Source: Limnanthes douglasii subsp. nivea
Taxonomy: Eukaryota > Streptophyta > Magnoliopsida > Brassicales > Limnanthaceae
NCBI GenBank assembly: GCA_036936605.1
Contig: JAUPFV010000002.1
Coordinates: forward strand, 164,416,813-164,480,812
Reading direction: 5' to 3'
Length of the DNA: 64,000 nt
Below, piece by piece: positions 22,301-30,718 of this stretch. A model generated the notes under the pieces. It was not told the DNA's origin. It did not search any database and saw only the letters and a program-made list of their open reading frames with translations. The translations under genes and the position numbers were made by a program. The number at the start of each line of letters is the position of its first letter. Position 1 is the stretch's first letter.

Positions 22301-23328
22301 AGTATCTAAAAGGTTCATTCAATTAAAATGCACAAAATGCAAGAAACCATGACACAACAGAAGGAGTTGCCCAACCACTAAAGAGTCCTCACAAGCTGCT
22401 GCTGGGTTTGAGACTGATGATGCTAGTACTGCCAACAGCTCATAGAGAGCTACAGACAGCTCACATGTAACTACTGGGACAGAGCCAGTTGATGGTGGGG
22501 TTGTAACCAACACAAAAGGAACCGTACCTGCTACTGATGGAGTTAACAGAGTACATGAAGCCCGTTTCCATGCTCGTCTTAGAAAGGTAGCAAGAAGAGT
22601 GGCTAACCTCCCGGTAATTTTTTTGTATTCTTCATACTTTTGATTCTTAAGAGTGTTGGAATAATAGCAACTGATTGGGTTTCTTTGGTGGTGAAATATG
22701 TTGGGAGAGGTCCAACTGCTAACAAAATGCCTGATGTAAGGTTTTTAACATTTTGTATTCTCTTTCTTAGTCTTCATTTTTATTAAATGATATTGATTTT
22801 ATCCTTTTGTTGCAGGGAAGCCTTGTCAATTGTGTTGATCCAAGAGTTGGTGGGGGACAAGGTGCACAAGCCACAAGAAGAGGGATGAAAAGAAATGTAA
22901 GATTCTTATCTCTCCTACTGTAAAGCTGTTTCATTTTGACTTTTTCTACCTGTTTTTTTTTAAAAGTAATTGGTCACATGGTCTGTTTTATAGTGGTGTT
23001 GGTGTGTATTTAATTAGTATTCAATAGTGTTGTTGATATGTCAGGTAAGCTTTAACAAAATGGTGTTGGTGTTGCTGTTTACGTATTCCATAGTGTTGTT
23101 GCAATTGTTGGCATTATTGATATTTGTTGGTCTAGTAGTTATAATTAATAGGGTACTGTATGATTGTAGGAAACTACTGGAAACTGGGTGCCGACAAGGG
23201 AAATGCCTCAATTCAAAGAGGCTGCTAGAGTGGCAAATGAGAAATGGAAGAGACCAAGACGAGTCCCGAATTCATCTGCTGCTGGGTGTTCATCTGTTGC
23301 ACCAGATGATACTTCTAGGATTGTCTAG
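19359..23328 (+). pseudogene. mudrA-type MULE transposase, broken
   Basis: Modules in order: a PB1-like N-terminal domain (19395-19700, FTMVVRHAGKFYKKNGIVTYKGG); an acidic linker with repeated VEEETV; a MuDR N-terminal zinc-binding domain (20680-20950, VGHEFTTAAELKEAIKNHRI...CHWKAYYS); and a DDE transposase core starting PVIVLDGFFLKGAFGGQLL (first Asp near 21260). The DDE core is stopped by TAG at 21349 and followed by readable WLFVSDK and CCRHLYAN pieces with more stops. A SWIM finger follows (22016-22075, CACRSWKLSGIPCARAV), then a CCHC knuckle (CTKCKKP.HNRRSCP) across a frame change. Later exons appear after intron-like gaps (22816-22897 and 23170-23328), ending EKWKRPRRVPNSS...TSRIV. It would cut and join the TIRs in the nucleus but is inactive because of several stops and frameshifts. 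Confidence 0.8.
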
Positions 23329-23828
23329 TATATAGACTATTGAACACTGGAAATTTATTTTTTGGTTCTAGAGTATACTATTTTTGGTCAGTTTTTGTTA
23401 ACAATTATAAGTATAAACTCTAAGGGTGTTGTTGTTAATAGGTGTTCATAGCCTTGTCTAGTTTTTTGTATTATCTGTTGATAATGTATTCTGTTGGAAT
23501 TTGATGTAAGCTTGGCTAATTATGAATGAAATTTTAAGGTTTTATTTTAATCAAAATTTAGCAGCGTTAGTACTACTATAATTTGTAGATTTGCAAATAG
23601 TCCATTAATAAACCAGCTCACAAGCTAACACAAATACTAATTCCATCTCAACAATGTTGAGACAACAACAGTTCTTATACTAATAAAATTACTTCTCCAA
23701 ACCAAACAAAGAACACTACTGATAAAATTACTTCTCCAAACCAGTTCTTACATTGCGTATCAAACCAAAAATTACATTGCTTATCAAACAAAAAATTAGG
23801 CGTTGCTGAAAATTAGTTCTTAACAAGA
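23329..23828. other. Spacer between the two convergent MULE-1 genes
   Basis: AT-rich 3' flanks of both genes. I see no open frame or structured motif. Confidence 0.4.
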
Positions 23829-24249
23829 CTAATAAAAAAACAGATAAGAAATACAGCAAAAAAACATCAATAAACTAACTTTGGTCTTGAGACTACCATT
23901 CTCAGCTTCAATCTTGCGTATCATCTTCTTCAACGTAATAATTAATTCTTTGGAATGATGAGGAACTAGTGAATCTACCCACTAAAAAAACCCACATTTT
24001 CCTTCAATACTCTGTAAAATTAAATCGATTTAGGGTTTTAAAAAACTAGGGTTCTAAACATAAATTAAGGTTTAAATTATAGAAGATTTAGCTTAGATTA
24101 AACTTACCTGATAGTTTTTGCATCCATAAAATCTCCTCCCTGGATTAGAGTCTGTCCACGAGGTACAAATTACCAAAGGTTTTCCACAAAAGCATCTCGA
24201 TACCGAATCACCATTTTTTACAAGGGAAAGTGGTAGAGCTGGTAGACAT
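23829..24249 (-). pseudogene. GRF zinc-finger protein inside MULE-1
   Basis: Two exons are readable on the minus strand: 24249-24108 and 23981-23829. They are separated by an intron with donor CAG|GTAAGT and acceptor TTTTTTTAG. Exon 1 encodes the GRF finger RCFCGKPLVICTSWTDSNPG followed by RRFYGCKNYQ, with ligand pattern C-x-C...C...C. Exon 2 starts WVDSLVPHH, the usual continuation, then a short coiled coil (ELIITLKKMIRKIEAENGSLK) and a hydrophobic tail (LLMFFCCISYLFFY) before TAG. The ATG at 24249 is one base out of frame with the finger, so either the start is elsewhere or a single deletion broke it. GRF fingers bind nucleic acid. It is convergent with the transposase gene and inside the TIRs. 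I found no further exons. Confidence 0.65.
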
Positions 24250-24509
24250 TAATAGAGGATGTAGATGAATTATTTTTACTGGTTTTAGGAAACGAATTGG
24301 AGAGAAGGAGAAAAGAATAAGAAGAAAGCAGAAAGAAGGAGAGAAGAGAAAGCATTCGAGGAAGAAGAATTAAGCATATGTGTATAAGTTTTTCAATTAT
24401 TTCTTTAATTTAACTAAATAGCACAATGACACACCTATGATGCAGTAACAGGTGACAGGTATTTAAAATTTTCCATCTCACCAACTGGTCAAATGACAAA
24501 ATTGTACAT

Positions 24510-24702
24510 AAAGTCAATGTACTACTGGTGACAAAAAACTGTGAGTATGGTGACAGGTGGCAGCCTCTGGTGGATCAGAGGATCCTCTGGACTAACTTTA
24601 TCCAAACAAGATAGTCTAGAAACTATCAACGGACATTTGAAAATCCAAAAACTATCTGCCACCAAATACGATAATTGAAGAACGATTTACTATTAAAAGC
24701 AA
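24510..24702. repeat. Right TIR of MULE-1
   Basis: The reverse complement matches the left TIR through GGTGGCAGATAGT, TTTCAAATGTCCGTTGA, GGATCCTCTGATCCACCAGAGGC and CACCTGTCACCATACT. It holds one 60-bp unit plus a partial one, so it is shorter than the left TIR by about one unit. Confidence 0.85.
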
Positions 24703-24710
24703 CATTAAAC

Positions 24711-25084
24711 TATAACAGAGTATATACAGCACAAAAGTAACAGAAAAGAAAAAAAACACGTGATTACCCCTGGTCTGACTAACTTTTTACTATTAGTAAA
24801 CCCTTCATCTAGTTTGCTAACAACTTTTTACTTTATGTTGTCTGACGAAGATATTATATTCAACTACTTATTACTTTACACATAAGAATGATTTACGATT
24901 TTACAATTTCTATTTAAATTTGAAAATTCAAAAGTAAAAAATAACTCATTTGTTGAATAATTGTCCAATGAAAAGAAATAAATATTACTTTACATAAAGG
25001 GTTTTCAGAGAATAAACAAATAAATATCTCAAAAAAAAAAGATTTCAATAAATGTATGAATGCATTTACCAATATAATGATGAA
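24711..25084. other. AT-rich flank, intron-like for the JmjC fragment
   Basis: No coding signal. It follows a splice-donor sequence (minus strand) at the edge of the JmjC exon remnant and looks like intron DNA. Confidence 0.35.
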
Positions 25085-25320
25085 TCTTACCCAAGGCAGG
25101 GATGAAAAACACATTCCAATGCGCATACGAGGTATCAATAAACTCGACCTCTTTAAATCTTCTAAAGACAGAAGAGATCCTGGAAGCCTCAGGTGTATTA
25201 TATAAGTTCCAACCTGATTCAAGATATTGGTTATTATCAGGTCTTGGTGCAGTATCGAAACTTGGTAGAATTCCCATGCTGAAAATTCTGGTACTTAAAT
25301 CAGCACCATAAAGGACATGG
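25085..25320 (-). pseudogene. JmjC histone demethylase exon fragment
   Basis: The minus strand reads GADLSTRIFSMGILPSF, then QYLESGWNLYN. After a one-base frame change comes RLPGSLLSFEDLK..., then LLIPRMRIGMCFSSLPW. The order and key words match the N-terminal half of the JmjC domain in plant KDM5/JMJ14-type lysine demethylases (YGADL, SGWNLNN, LPGSVL, VGMCFSSFCW). The reading stops exactly at TGG followed by GTAAG, a normal splice donor, so this is genomic rather than cDNA-derived. The iron-binding H-x-E/D would lie in the next exon and is absent. It is a broken gene fragment, either host remnant or transposon-carried. Confidence 0.6.
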
Positions 25321-25710
25321 CAAAAGGAAGCAAATCAACATAAATGACAAAAATGAGTATGCACCATTATAAAAGAAATGATACCATTCTGGATAGCTTT
25401 ACACTAAGATCTTTTCCTATGAAGAGTTTTATAGGCTTACTGAATTCCAATACAATCGCTTACCAAATGATGCACCAATTCAGGTTTAAGGTGACAGCAG
25501 AACTTCTAAACTTGTAATAAATCACTTTAATACTCCAAAGAGGATCTCGATGCAAAGAGTATCACTTTCTTGAACAGTCTAGATACAGTATAGCTAATGA
25601 CTATATAATGTCCATAACTCAACGAGACGACCTTTAAAATTTCCTAAAATTAAAATTAACTTCTCTAGCTAAAAAATTATATCCAATGCTGAATTTTACT
25701 TGTTCAACTT
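25321..25710. other. Non-coding DNA between JmjC fragment and Ty3 LTR
   Basis: AT-rich with no readable protein. It could be intron of the JmjC fragment. Confidence 0.3.
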
Positions 25711-26075
25711 TGACATAGGACAAGAATAGATAGATGGATAGAGTTGGAATCGCTCCAACGAGCCTTCACGCTCAAGGTTTCGCGCCTAGGTTAAGAGCTT
25801 CACGCTCAAGGCTTTACGCCTGAATTTTCCTTTCGCAGGATAGAATAAAATTCATTTTCATTCTCAAAATCAACGGCTGATACAACTCACTCTAGACTCT
25901 TTATATAGGAGATAACAAGAATCTCTAAATCTACTATAATTTCAAAAGGCACATAAATTTCTAACTTATTAAAACGCGTAATAAGAGCTCCAAACTAACT
26001 GTGACTTTAAATGTTCAATACTCTTAGATATCCTTCAGAGTAGTTTTAGGTATTTTAGTTTTTTTCTGTTCTGCA
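25711..26075 (-). repeat. 3' LTR of element D
   Basis: On the minus strand it begins TGCAGAACAGAAAAAAAC and ends CTTGTCCTATGTCA. It matches the LTR at 27848-28178, sharing the stretches around TAACTTATTAAAACGCGT, TAGATAGATGGATAGA and TCACGCTC. A purine-rich tract (AGCAGAGGAGAATGA on the minus strand, 26090-26076) precedes it. Confidence 0.75.
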
Positions 26076-26344
26076 TCATTCTCCTCTGCTGAAAATATCT
26101 CGACTCTAGCGGGATAAAACTGAAATATAGTTGAAAAATCCACGGATCAACACCAGAACGTAGTTCCTCCTTTGTTACACATTCTTCCATATGATCAATA
26201 ACTTTTGGCACCCACTTTGCTCCCTTAGAACAACATTTTGTACAAAAATATTGTATGCAGACCAAAACAAATAACTTCAATTCTGATGTACCACTTTCGC
26301 CCGGCTATTCGTTTCGGAATGGTAGGCAATATAAAATGTTTGTT
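26076..26344 (-). pseudogene. Ty3 integrase remnant and 3' segment, element D
   Basis: GTKQTFYIAYHSETNSRAKVVHQN (about 26340-26280) is a mutated form of the integrase motif with pattern K-x-S-F-x-T-A-Y-H-P-x-T-D-G-Q-T-E-x-V-N. Beyond it the reading is broken. A parallel remnant with NSQTDCQMGIVNG lies at 28440-28500 before the other LTR, so both elements were cut back to about the same part of integrase. Confidence 0.5.
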
Positions 26345-26790
26345 TAGTGCCCATCATGTCTGAATGAGTCATTGATTCTTTAAAAATCTCTTCAGTATTG
26401 TCTCCCAAACCAACAGTTAAAGCCAATATTCCAATAGCCCAATGCAGAGGATGACAAAGATATCTCTTTGCTAGATCCCTTTTTGATGGAATTAACACAC
26501 CGTTGCATAAAGTAGCAAAGATGCTTTTCAATAAACTCGTGGTGCAAGTCACTGTTGGGTGTCTGAATGATAGACGACAAAGCCTGTTCCCTCGTAGTAC
26601 CACGTTTTTCACACAAAGCATCAATAGCAAGATCGACTAAAGTATCCTTCTCAACCTGACCATCTTCCGTATTCAACACCGACATTTTATCCAACAATAT
26701 AGATGATGAAGAGAACTCACACTACTAGTATCTTCCTCGCTTTCAAGCAACTTAGCATGTCTACTTTGACTATCTTTGGTCAGCTGAAAA
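26345..26790 (-). pseudogene. IFRD-like (interferon-related developmental regulator) gene fragment
   Basis: The minus strand reads SRHAKLLESEEDTSSVSS, then (next frame) DKMSVLNTEDGQVEKDTLVD, ALCEKRGTTREQALSSII, EFIEKHL, CVNSIKKGSSKEISLSS, and (another frame) ILALTVGLGDNTEEIFKES. The order and wording match the N-terminal third of plant IFRD-family proteins (acidic/serine start, DALYEKRGSTREKAL, CLNSIKKGSSKEI, GLLALTVGxGD). At least two frameshifts are present and no start or end is preserved. It lies between the gag knuckle and the integrase remnant of element D, so it looks like a host transcript fragment captured by a retrotransposon. A later insertion or deletion bringing them together is the alternative. 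Confidence 0.6.
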
Positions 26791-27830
26791 AGTTCTCTTC
26801 CACAACCACTGTGTAGAGTCTTCTTTAAGAGAGTTTCCCGTTCTCTTTTGCATTAGTTGACGATCTTTGTCAATCTTGAGTCCTTAGGTTGGACCAATTC
26901 TACTTTCGTAGATAGGAGGTTTGAACACTTCTCGAGAAACCTCTTTTGTGGGGCATTGTACAGCAAAATGGCCAAAACCTTGGCATGTATAGCACCATTG
27001 ATTTGTTTTTATATTAGAATCTTTAGGTTCCACTTATTCTTTGTTCGTAGAGGCATAGACAACATCGAGATTATTAGGGACAGAACTAACCTTTTTCTTA
27101 AATGATGAGGATTGGGAAGTCATGGCATAAGAAGTGTCTCCCGTGATGATGCATCGTTGCTTTTAAATGTAGGCAGCCTTCTACTTCTTGTATCACTTGG
27201 TAAGCTCGCTCAAATGTATCAACACCATAAGTTATTAGCTCTTTCCGAATGTCCTGACGAATCTGTTCAGGAGAAAGAGAGGTTTCGATGCATCTTCAGT
27301 TACATCGCATCTCACCATGAATTCCTCAAATTGATACATATACTCCGCAACAGTCATGCTGCCTCGACGAAGCCTGTCTCACTGATCAAGCAGTTGTTGT
27401 TGATAAGACAAGAGGAACATATTTTTCCGAAGTTTTCTCTTCATTTCTCTCTTGCTCTCTGTATCTGTCTTTCAACACTGGTCCAAAACGATCCCACTTG
27501 TCCCACCAGCTTCCATTTGGCAAATCTGATACGAAGATCGTTGCTTATTCCATGCCATTAAAAAAATTGATCAATTTCCGATAACTAATCGAGATAAGCT
27601 TGGGTATAAGGTGTCCGTAAAAATCAGGTGACTCTGGTAGCTCTCTTATTACTCTAATCCCCTATGTCTTTATTTTGGGTTTCCAGCACTGCAAATCGGG
27701 CTTCGAATGCCGTGCGCTTCTGGCCTTGCAGTTGTGAGATTTGGTTGCTTAACTTTTCCAGAAGTTGAGCAACTTGGGTCAGTTTGTTTTTTTTTTTGGG
27801 CTATGTAAGGAAAATATAAAGAGGCGTTTC
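26791..27830 (-). pseudogene. Ty3 gag, element D
   Basis: In minus-strand order: a coiled-coil-like N-terminal stretch with EKLSNQISQLQ (about 27750), a capsid part with MTVAEYMYQFEEFMVRCDV and KELITYGVDTFERAYQVIQE (27370-27180), and a nucleocapsid knuckle WCYTCQGFGHFAVQCPTKE (about 27000-26945; CX2CX4HX4C intact). Several stops and frameshifts separate the pieces. The plus-strand open frame at 27112-27561 is a shadow of this gag. Confidence 0.65.
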
Positions 27831-27843
27831 GGCTTTGATACCA
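27831..27843 (-). promoter_or_regulatory. Primer binding site, element D
   Basis: The minus strand reads TGGTATCAAAGCC, 4 bp after the LTR end. It differs by one base from the initiator tRNA-Met site TGGTATCAGAGC used by the other elements. Confidence 0.75.
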
Positions 27844-27847
27844 AAAC

Positions 27848-28178
27848 TGACGTAGGACAGGAATAGATAGATGGATAGAATTGAATCGCTCCAGCAGCTT
27901 CAGGCTAAAGGCTTCGCACCTAAGTCAAGGGATTCACGCTCCAGACTTTATGCCTGAATTTTCATTCTCAAAATCAACTGCTGATACAAAATCAACTCTT
28001 AAGCCTAGAAGATAACAAGAATCTCTTAAATCTACTATAATTTCAAAAGACACATAAGTTTCTAACTTATTAAAACGCGTAACAAGAGCTTCACACTAAT
28101 TGTGACTCCTTAAATTTTCAATACTCTTAGAATTTCTTTAGAGTAGTTTTAGGTCTTTTAGTTTTTTTCTGTTCTGCA
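27848..28178 (-). repeat. LTR shared by elements E (3') and D (5')
   Basis: 331 bp, homologous to 25711-26075, with TGCAGAACAG start and CTACGTCA end on the minus strand. An integrase remnant lies upstream in transcription order (28179-28500) and a primer site downstream, so the same LTR closes one element and opens the next. Confidence 0.7.
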
Positions 28179-28500
28179 TCGAACTTTTTCTATAATGAAC
28201 CGTAAGTGTTTCGTCCACACCAATTCGCCGACTTCGAAAATAAAAAATGAAATATAGCTCAATGAATGTCAGGGACTCAGGATCAATATGCTTTATGTTG
28301 TCTGAATACATTACGTGTTCTTTCATTTGATAAAACCCTTCTAGTATCGGATTTCTTTCACCGAAAACTACCAGCTCGTCCACAATATGCACTAGGAAGC
28401 GCGACATATATTTAACCATTTACTATTCCCATTTGGCAATCTGTTTGGGAGTTGTAGGCAGTAGAAAATTTTGGCAACACATCATATGCTAAAATGTCTA
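28179..28500 (-). pseudogene. Ty3 integrase tail, element E
   Basis: The motif KFSTAYNSQTDCQMGIVNG (about 28490-28430) is a degraded integrase S-A-Y-H-P-Q-T-D-G-Q-x-E-V-V-N box. The 93-codon open frame below it (28419-28138) covers the pol tail and runs into the LTR. Stops in the motif's own frame show it is dead. Confidence 0.45.
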
Positions 28501-29060
28501 CCAAAAGTTGCTCATGCGCATACAATTGTAAATGAATGAGCATACAATTGTATCAACCAGAGTAATCTAACAATCTCTGGCATTAAGAACTTTACCACCG
28601 CAGAAGTATTACTTCTAGGGAAAAAAGGCTCCAACCACCACCAGAGAGCATTCCCTAAAGTCTTTATGGAATTCTTTATGAATGTATCAACCTAAAATAG
28701 AGGTTATATCTTGATCAAAGATCCATACCAATTGTAAATGAGTTATTTAGAGGCACCACTCCATACCAAGAGTGTGCTTTTTAAAATAAGAATTGGAGAG
28801 TAACTTGCCGACAGCAAATAACAGGGTAAACAAAGTGTCGTTCATGCTATTCCATAACGGGTGAGGATGGTCAATCAATATTAGACCAAGAAAGGAAAGA
28901 ATGAGTTCACAACACCGGTACACTCCCATTATCGATAATCAGCTTTCAATTCTTTCAACACTCTTGAAGGAAGTGTAAAGCTATTGATCTTCATCAACCT
29001 TCGGTGTCCTTAGGTTGAGCAAATGTGCATAAAACTAATCTTCACATTTTCCTTCATCTA
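28501..29060 (-). other. Element E segment in the place of pol, unidentified
   Basis: This lies between the gag knuckle and the integrase tail, the same position as the IFRD fragment in element D. Short minus-strand frames are open (for example HPLWNSMNDTLFTLLFAVGKLL, 28929-28747), but I recognise no protease, RT or RNase H motif. It may be another captured fragment or decayed pol. Confidence 0.3.
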
Positions 29061-29300
29061 TTACTTTGTTGAAAAATGGTGGCAAACACGTCGCGAGAAG
29101 CCTCTTGTGTGGGCCAGATGAACAACAAAATGCCCCATTTTGTTTAGGCACCATTTTCCCTTGTCTTTAGAGGCGTAGGCAGCATTGAGGCCTTTAAAGG
29201 CAGAACTGAATTTTGTGTCGGATGATAAGAATGGAGATCTCAGGCCATGTGAAGTAACACCATCACTAATGCCCATTGGCTTCAAATATAGGTAGCTCTC
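29061..29300 (-). pseudogene. Ty3 gag nucleocapsid remnant, element E
   Basis: The minus-strand frame ends ESYLYLKPMGIS...KWCLNKMGHFVVHLAHTRGFSR, aligning with the knuckle region of element D gag (EVEGCLHLK...WCYTCQGFGHFAVQC), with two knuckle cysteines lost by frame change. It is cut at 29301 by a copia LTR. Confidence 0.5.
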
Positions 29301-29505
29301 TGTTAACGAAAATAATAATATACATTGACTAAATAATTTATTATAGTCAATATTCAAACATAATTTATTATAGATATTATTTGAGTAGACTCGATTTTAT
29401 TACCGTAGACTAAGTATAATAATACGATATATTCCGAGTCTATATATATGGCTTTAACTTGTACTGAAGTTCTAAGTTATAATAAATCTTTTTTTAGTTT
29501 TGACA
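29301..29505 (+). repeat. 5' LTR of copia fragment C1
   Basis: It starts TGTTAACG, ends TTTTGACA, and is 205 bp long. It contains a TATATATATGG promoter-like box near 29450. It is followed directly by the primer site. Confidence 0.75.
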
Positions 29506-29518
29506 TGGTATCAGAGCC
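29506..29518 (+). promoter_or_regulatory. Primer binding site of C1
   Basis: TGGTATCAGAGCC is adjacent to the LTR end, complementary to initiator tRNA-Met. Confidence 0.85.
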
Positions 29519-29543
29519 ATTAGGGTTTCTATAAAAAAATCTA

Positions 29544-30192
29544 GATGGAGGAAAGAAGAAGTATGTCTGATTTGGTTCCTGTGATGACAAAAATCACAGA
29601 ACAAAAATTGAACGAATCCAATTACTTAGATTGGAGTAAACCGATTCGTATATACTTACGAAATATAGAAAAAGATGACCATTTGACAAGATCTTTCTAC
29701 GCATGACACAACCAAAAGTTGGGCACGAGATGATGCTCGTCTTTTTATTCATATACGAAATACAGTCACTATTGAGAAATACAGTCACTATTGAGGTACT
29801 TAGTCTTCTTAATCATTCTGAATACATTAAAGATTTAATGGAATGTCTCGAATTTTTATATACAGGAAAAGATAATATATCGCGTATCTATGATGTCTGC
29901 AAATCTTTTTATCGTACTGAAAAACAAGATAAGTCTCTTACGACATATTTTATGGAGTTCAAACGCATCTATGAAGAACTTAATGTTTTGTTACCCTTAG
30001 TACTAATATTAAAAGTCAACAATTGCAACGAGAACAAATGGATGTAATGAGTTTTCTTGCTGGTCTTCCGAAAGTGCAAAATATCAAATCCTCGCTGGAT
30101 ATGAGATATCATGTAGATCTCTACATGAAACTTTTGCCAGACTTCTTCGAACCGAAAACTCACGGACAATACAACCTATCACTAGTGCATTA
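29544..30192 (+). pseudogene. copia gag, fragment C1
   Basis: The ATG at 29544 opens MEERRSMSDLVPVMTKITEQKLNESNYLDW, the usual start of plant copia gag (N-x-x-N-Y-x-x-W). After stops near 29704 the frame resumes at 29703-30047 with DVCKSFYRTEKQDKSLTTYFMEFKRIYEEL. Then, in another frame, MDVMSFLAGLPKVQNIKSS. A 24-base direct duplication at 29760-29792 (ACAGTCACTATTGAG twice) disrupts the N-terminal part. Protease, IN, RT and the 3' LTR are absent, so this is a 5' fragment truncated before C2. Confidence 0.65.
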
Positions 30193-30240
30193 ATCAGCAC
30201 CAATAAACCTGGTTTTTCTGATAATCGGTGTTATTTATTT

Positions 30241-30718
30241 TAGTGTAATTGGATCGACTAGTCGACCAATTTAATCATGATATATTATCAAACAAGTCGT
30301 AGAGTGCGGAGTGCACGCTTGTTAGATTAGATCATGATTAGCGGGGTCAGCTTGGAAAATTTTTATTTTGGTTAAATCGGCTATTGTTGCAAGTCAACAG
30401 AATTTCGAAATTGAAAATTTGACCGTTTTATTCAAATTTTAAATTTCAGCCGTTTTATTACAAAACCAGTTTAGCGACCCTAACTGCCCTAACTTCCAAA
30501 ACTGTTTTTTGGTTGGTCGAATTTATAAATATGGGATGGGTTCTGTTGAAAAAGATATCATATCATTTTTCATCCTCTCTGTTCAAAAGATATATCTCTG
30601 ATTTTATCCAACTGAAATTTTTGGAGAACCCCAAAAATATTTCAATAAGAAATTGTTTACAAGACTTCAGAGATTATCCGGAAACGAAACACTATATTCT
30701 ACATGTTATTGAAATATT
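30241..30718 (+). other. Leader/LTR-like region of copia fragment C2
   Basis: It contains short inverted words around GATCATGATTAG and a TTTATAAATATGGG promoter-like box (30517-30530). It probably holds the 5' LTR and leader of C2, but I see no clear TG start or primer site, so its limits are unknown. Confidence 0.35.

Larger units (their letters stand above)
17923..24702. mobile_element. Complete MuDR-type MULE, about 6.8 kb, inactive
   Basis: Long terminal inverted repeats flank a broken transposase gene (plus strand) and a GRF zinc-finger gene (minus strand). The outermost bases align as GGCTTTGAACAGAGAATCG (left) and TTGCTTTTAATAGTAAATCG (right, reverse strand). The octamer CATTAAAC occurs just outside both ends (17915-17922 and 24703-24710) and is probably the remains of a 9-bp target duplication. 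Confidence 0.75.
25711..28178 (-). mobile_element. Ty3 element D (minus strand) carrying a captured IFRD-like segment
   Basis: In transcription order: 5' LTR (28178-27848), primer site (27843-27831), gag with CCHC knuckle, IFRD-like gene fragment, a short integrase remnant, purine-rich tract, and 3' LTR (26075-25711). Protease, RT and RNase H are missing; the captured fragment occupies their place. The element is non-autonomous and, by its stops, no longer coding. Confidence 0.65.

Noticed and set aside
21697..22318. Minus-strand frames of 137 and 113 codons
   Set aside because: Antisense to the SWIM region of MULE-1 transposase.
25029..25277. Myotubularin phosphatase as identity of the JmjC fragment
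   Set aside because: Only a loose G-W-x-L-Y match; the ordered words SGWNLYN, LPGSLLSFE and IGMCFSS fit the JmjC domain far better.
27112..27561. 149-codon plus-strand frame
   Set aside because: It is antisense to a recognisable Ty3 gag with CCHC knuckle (minus strand).
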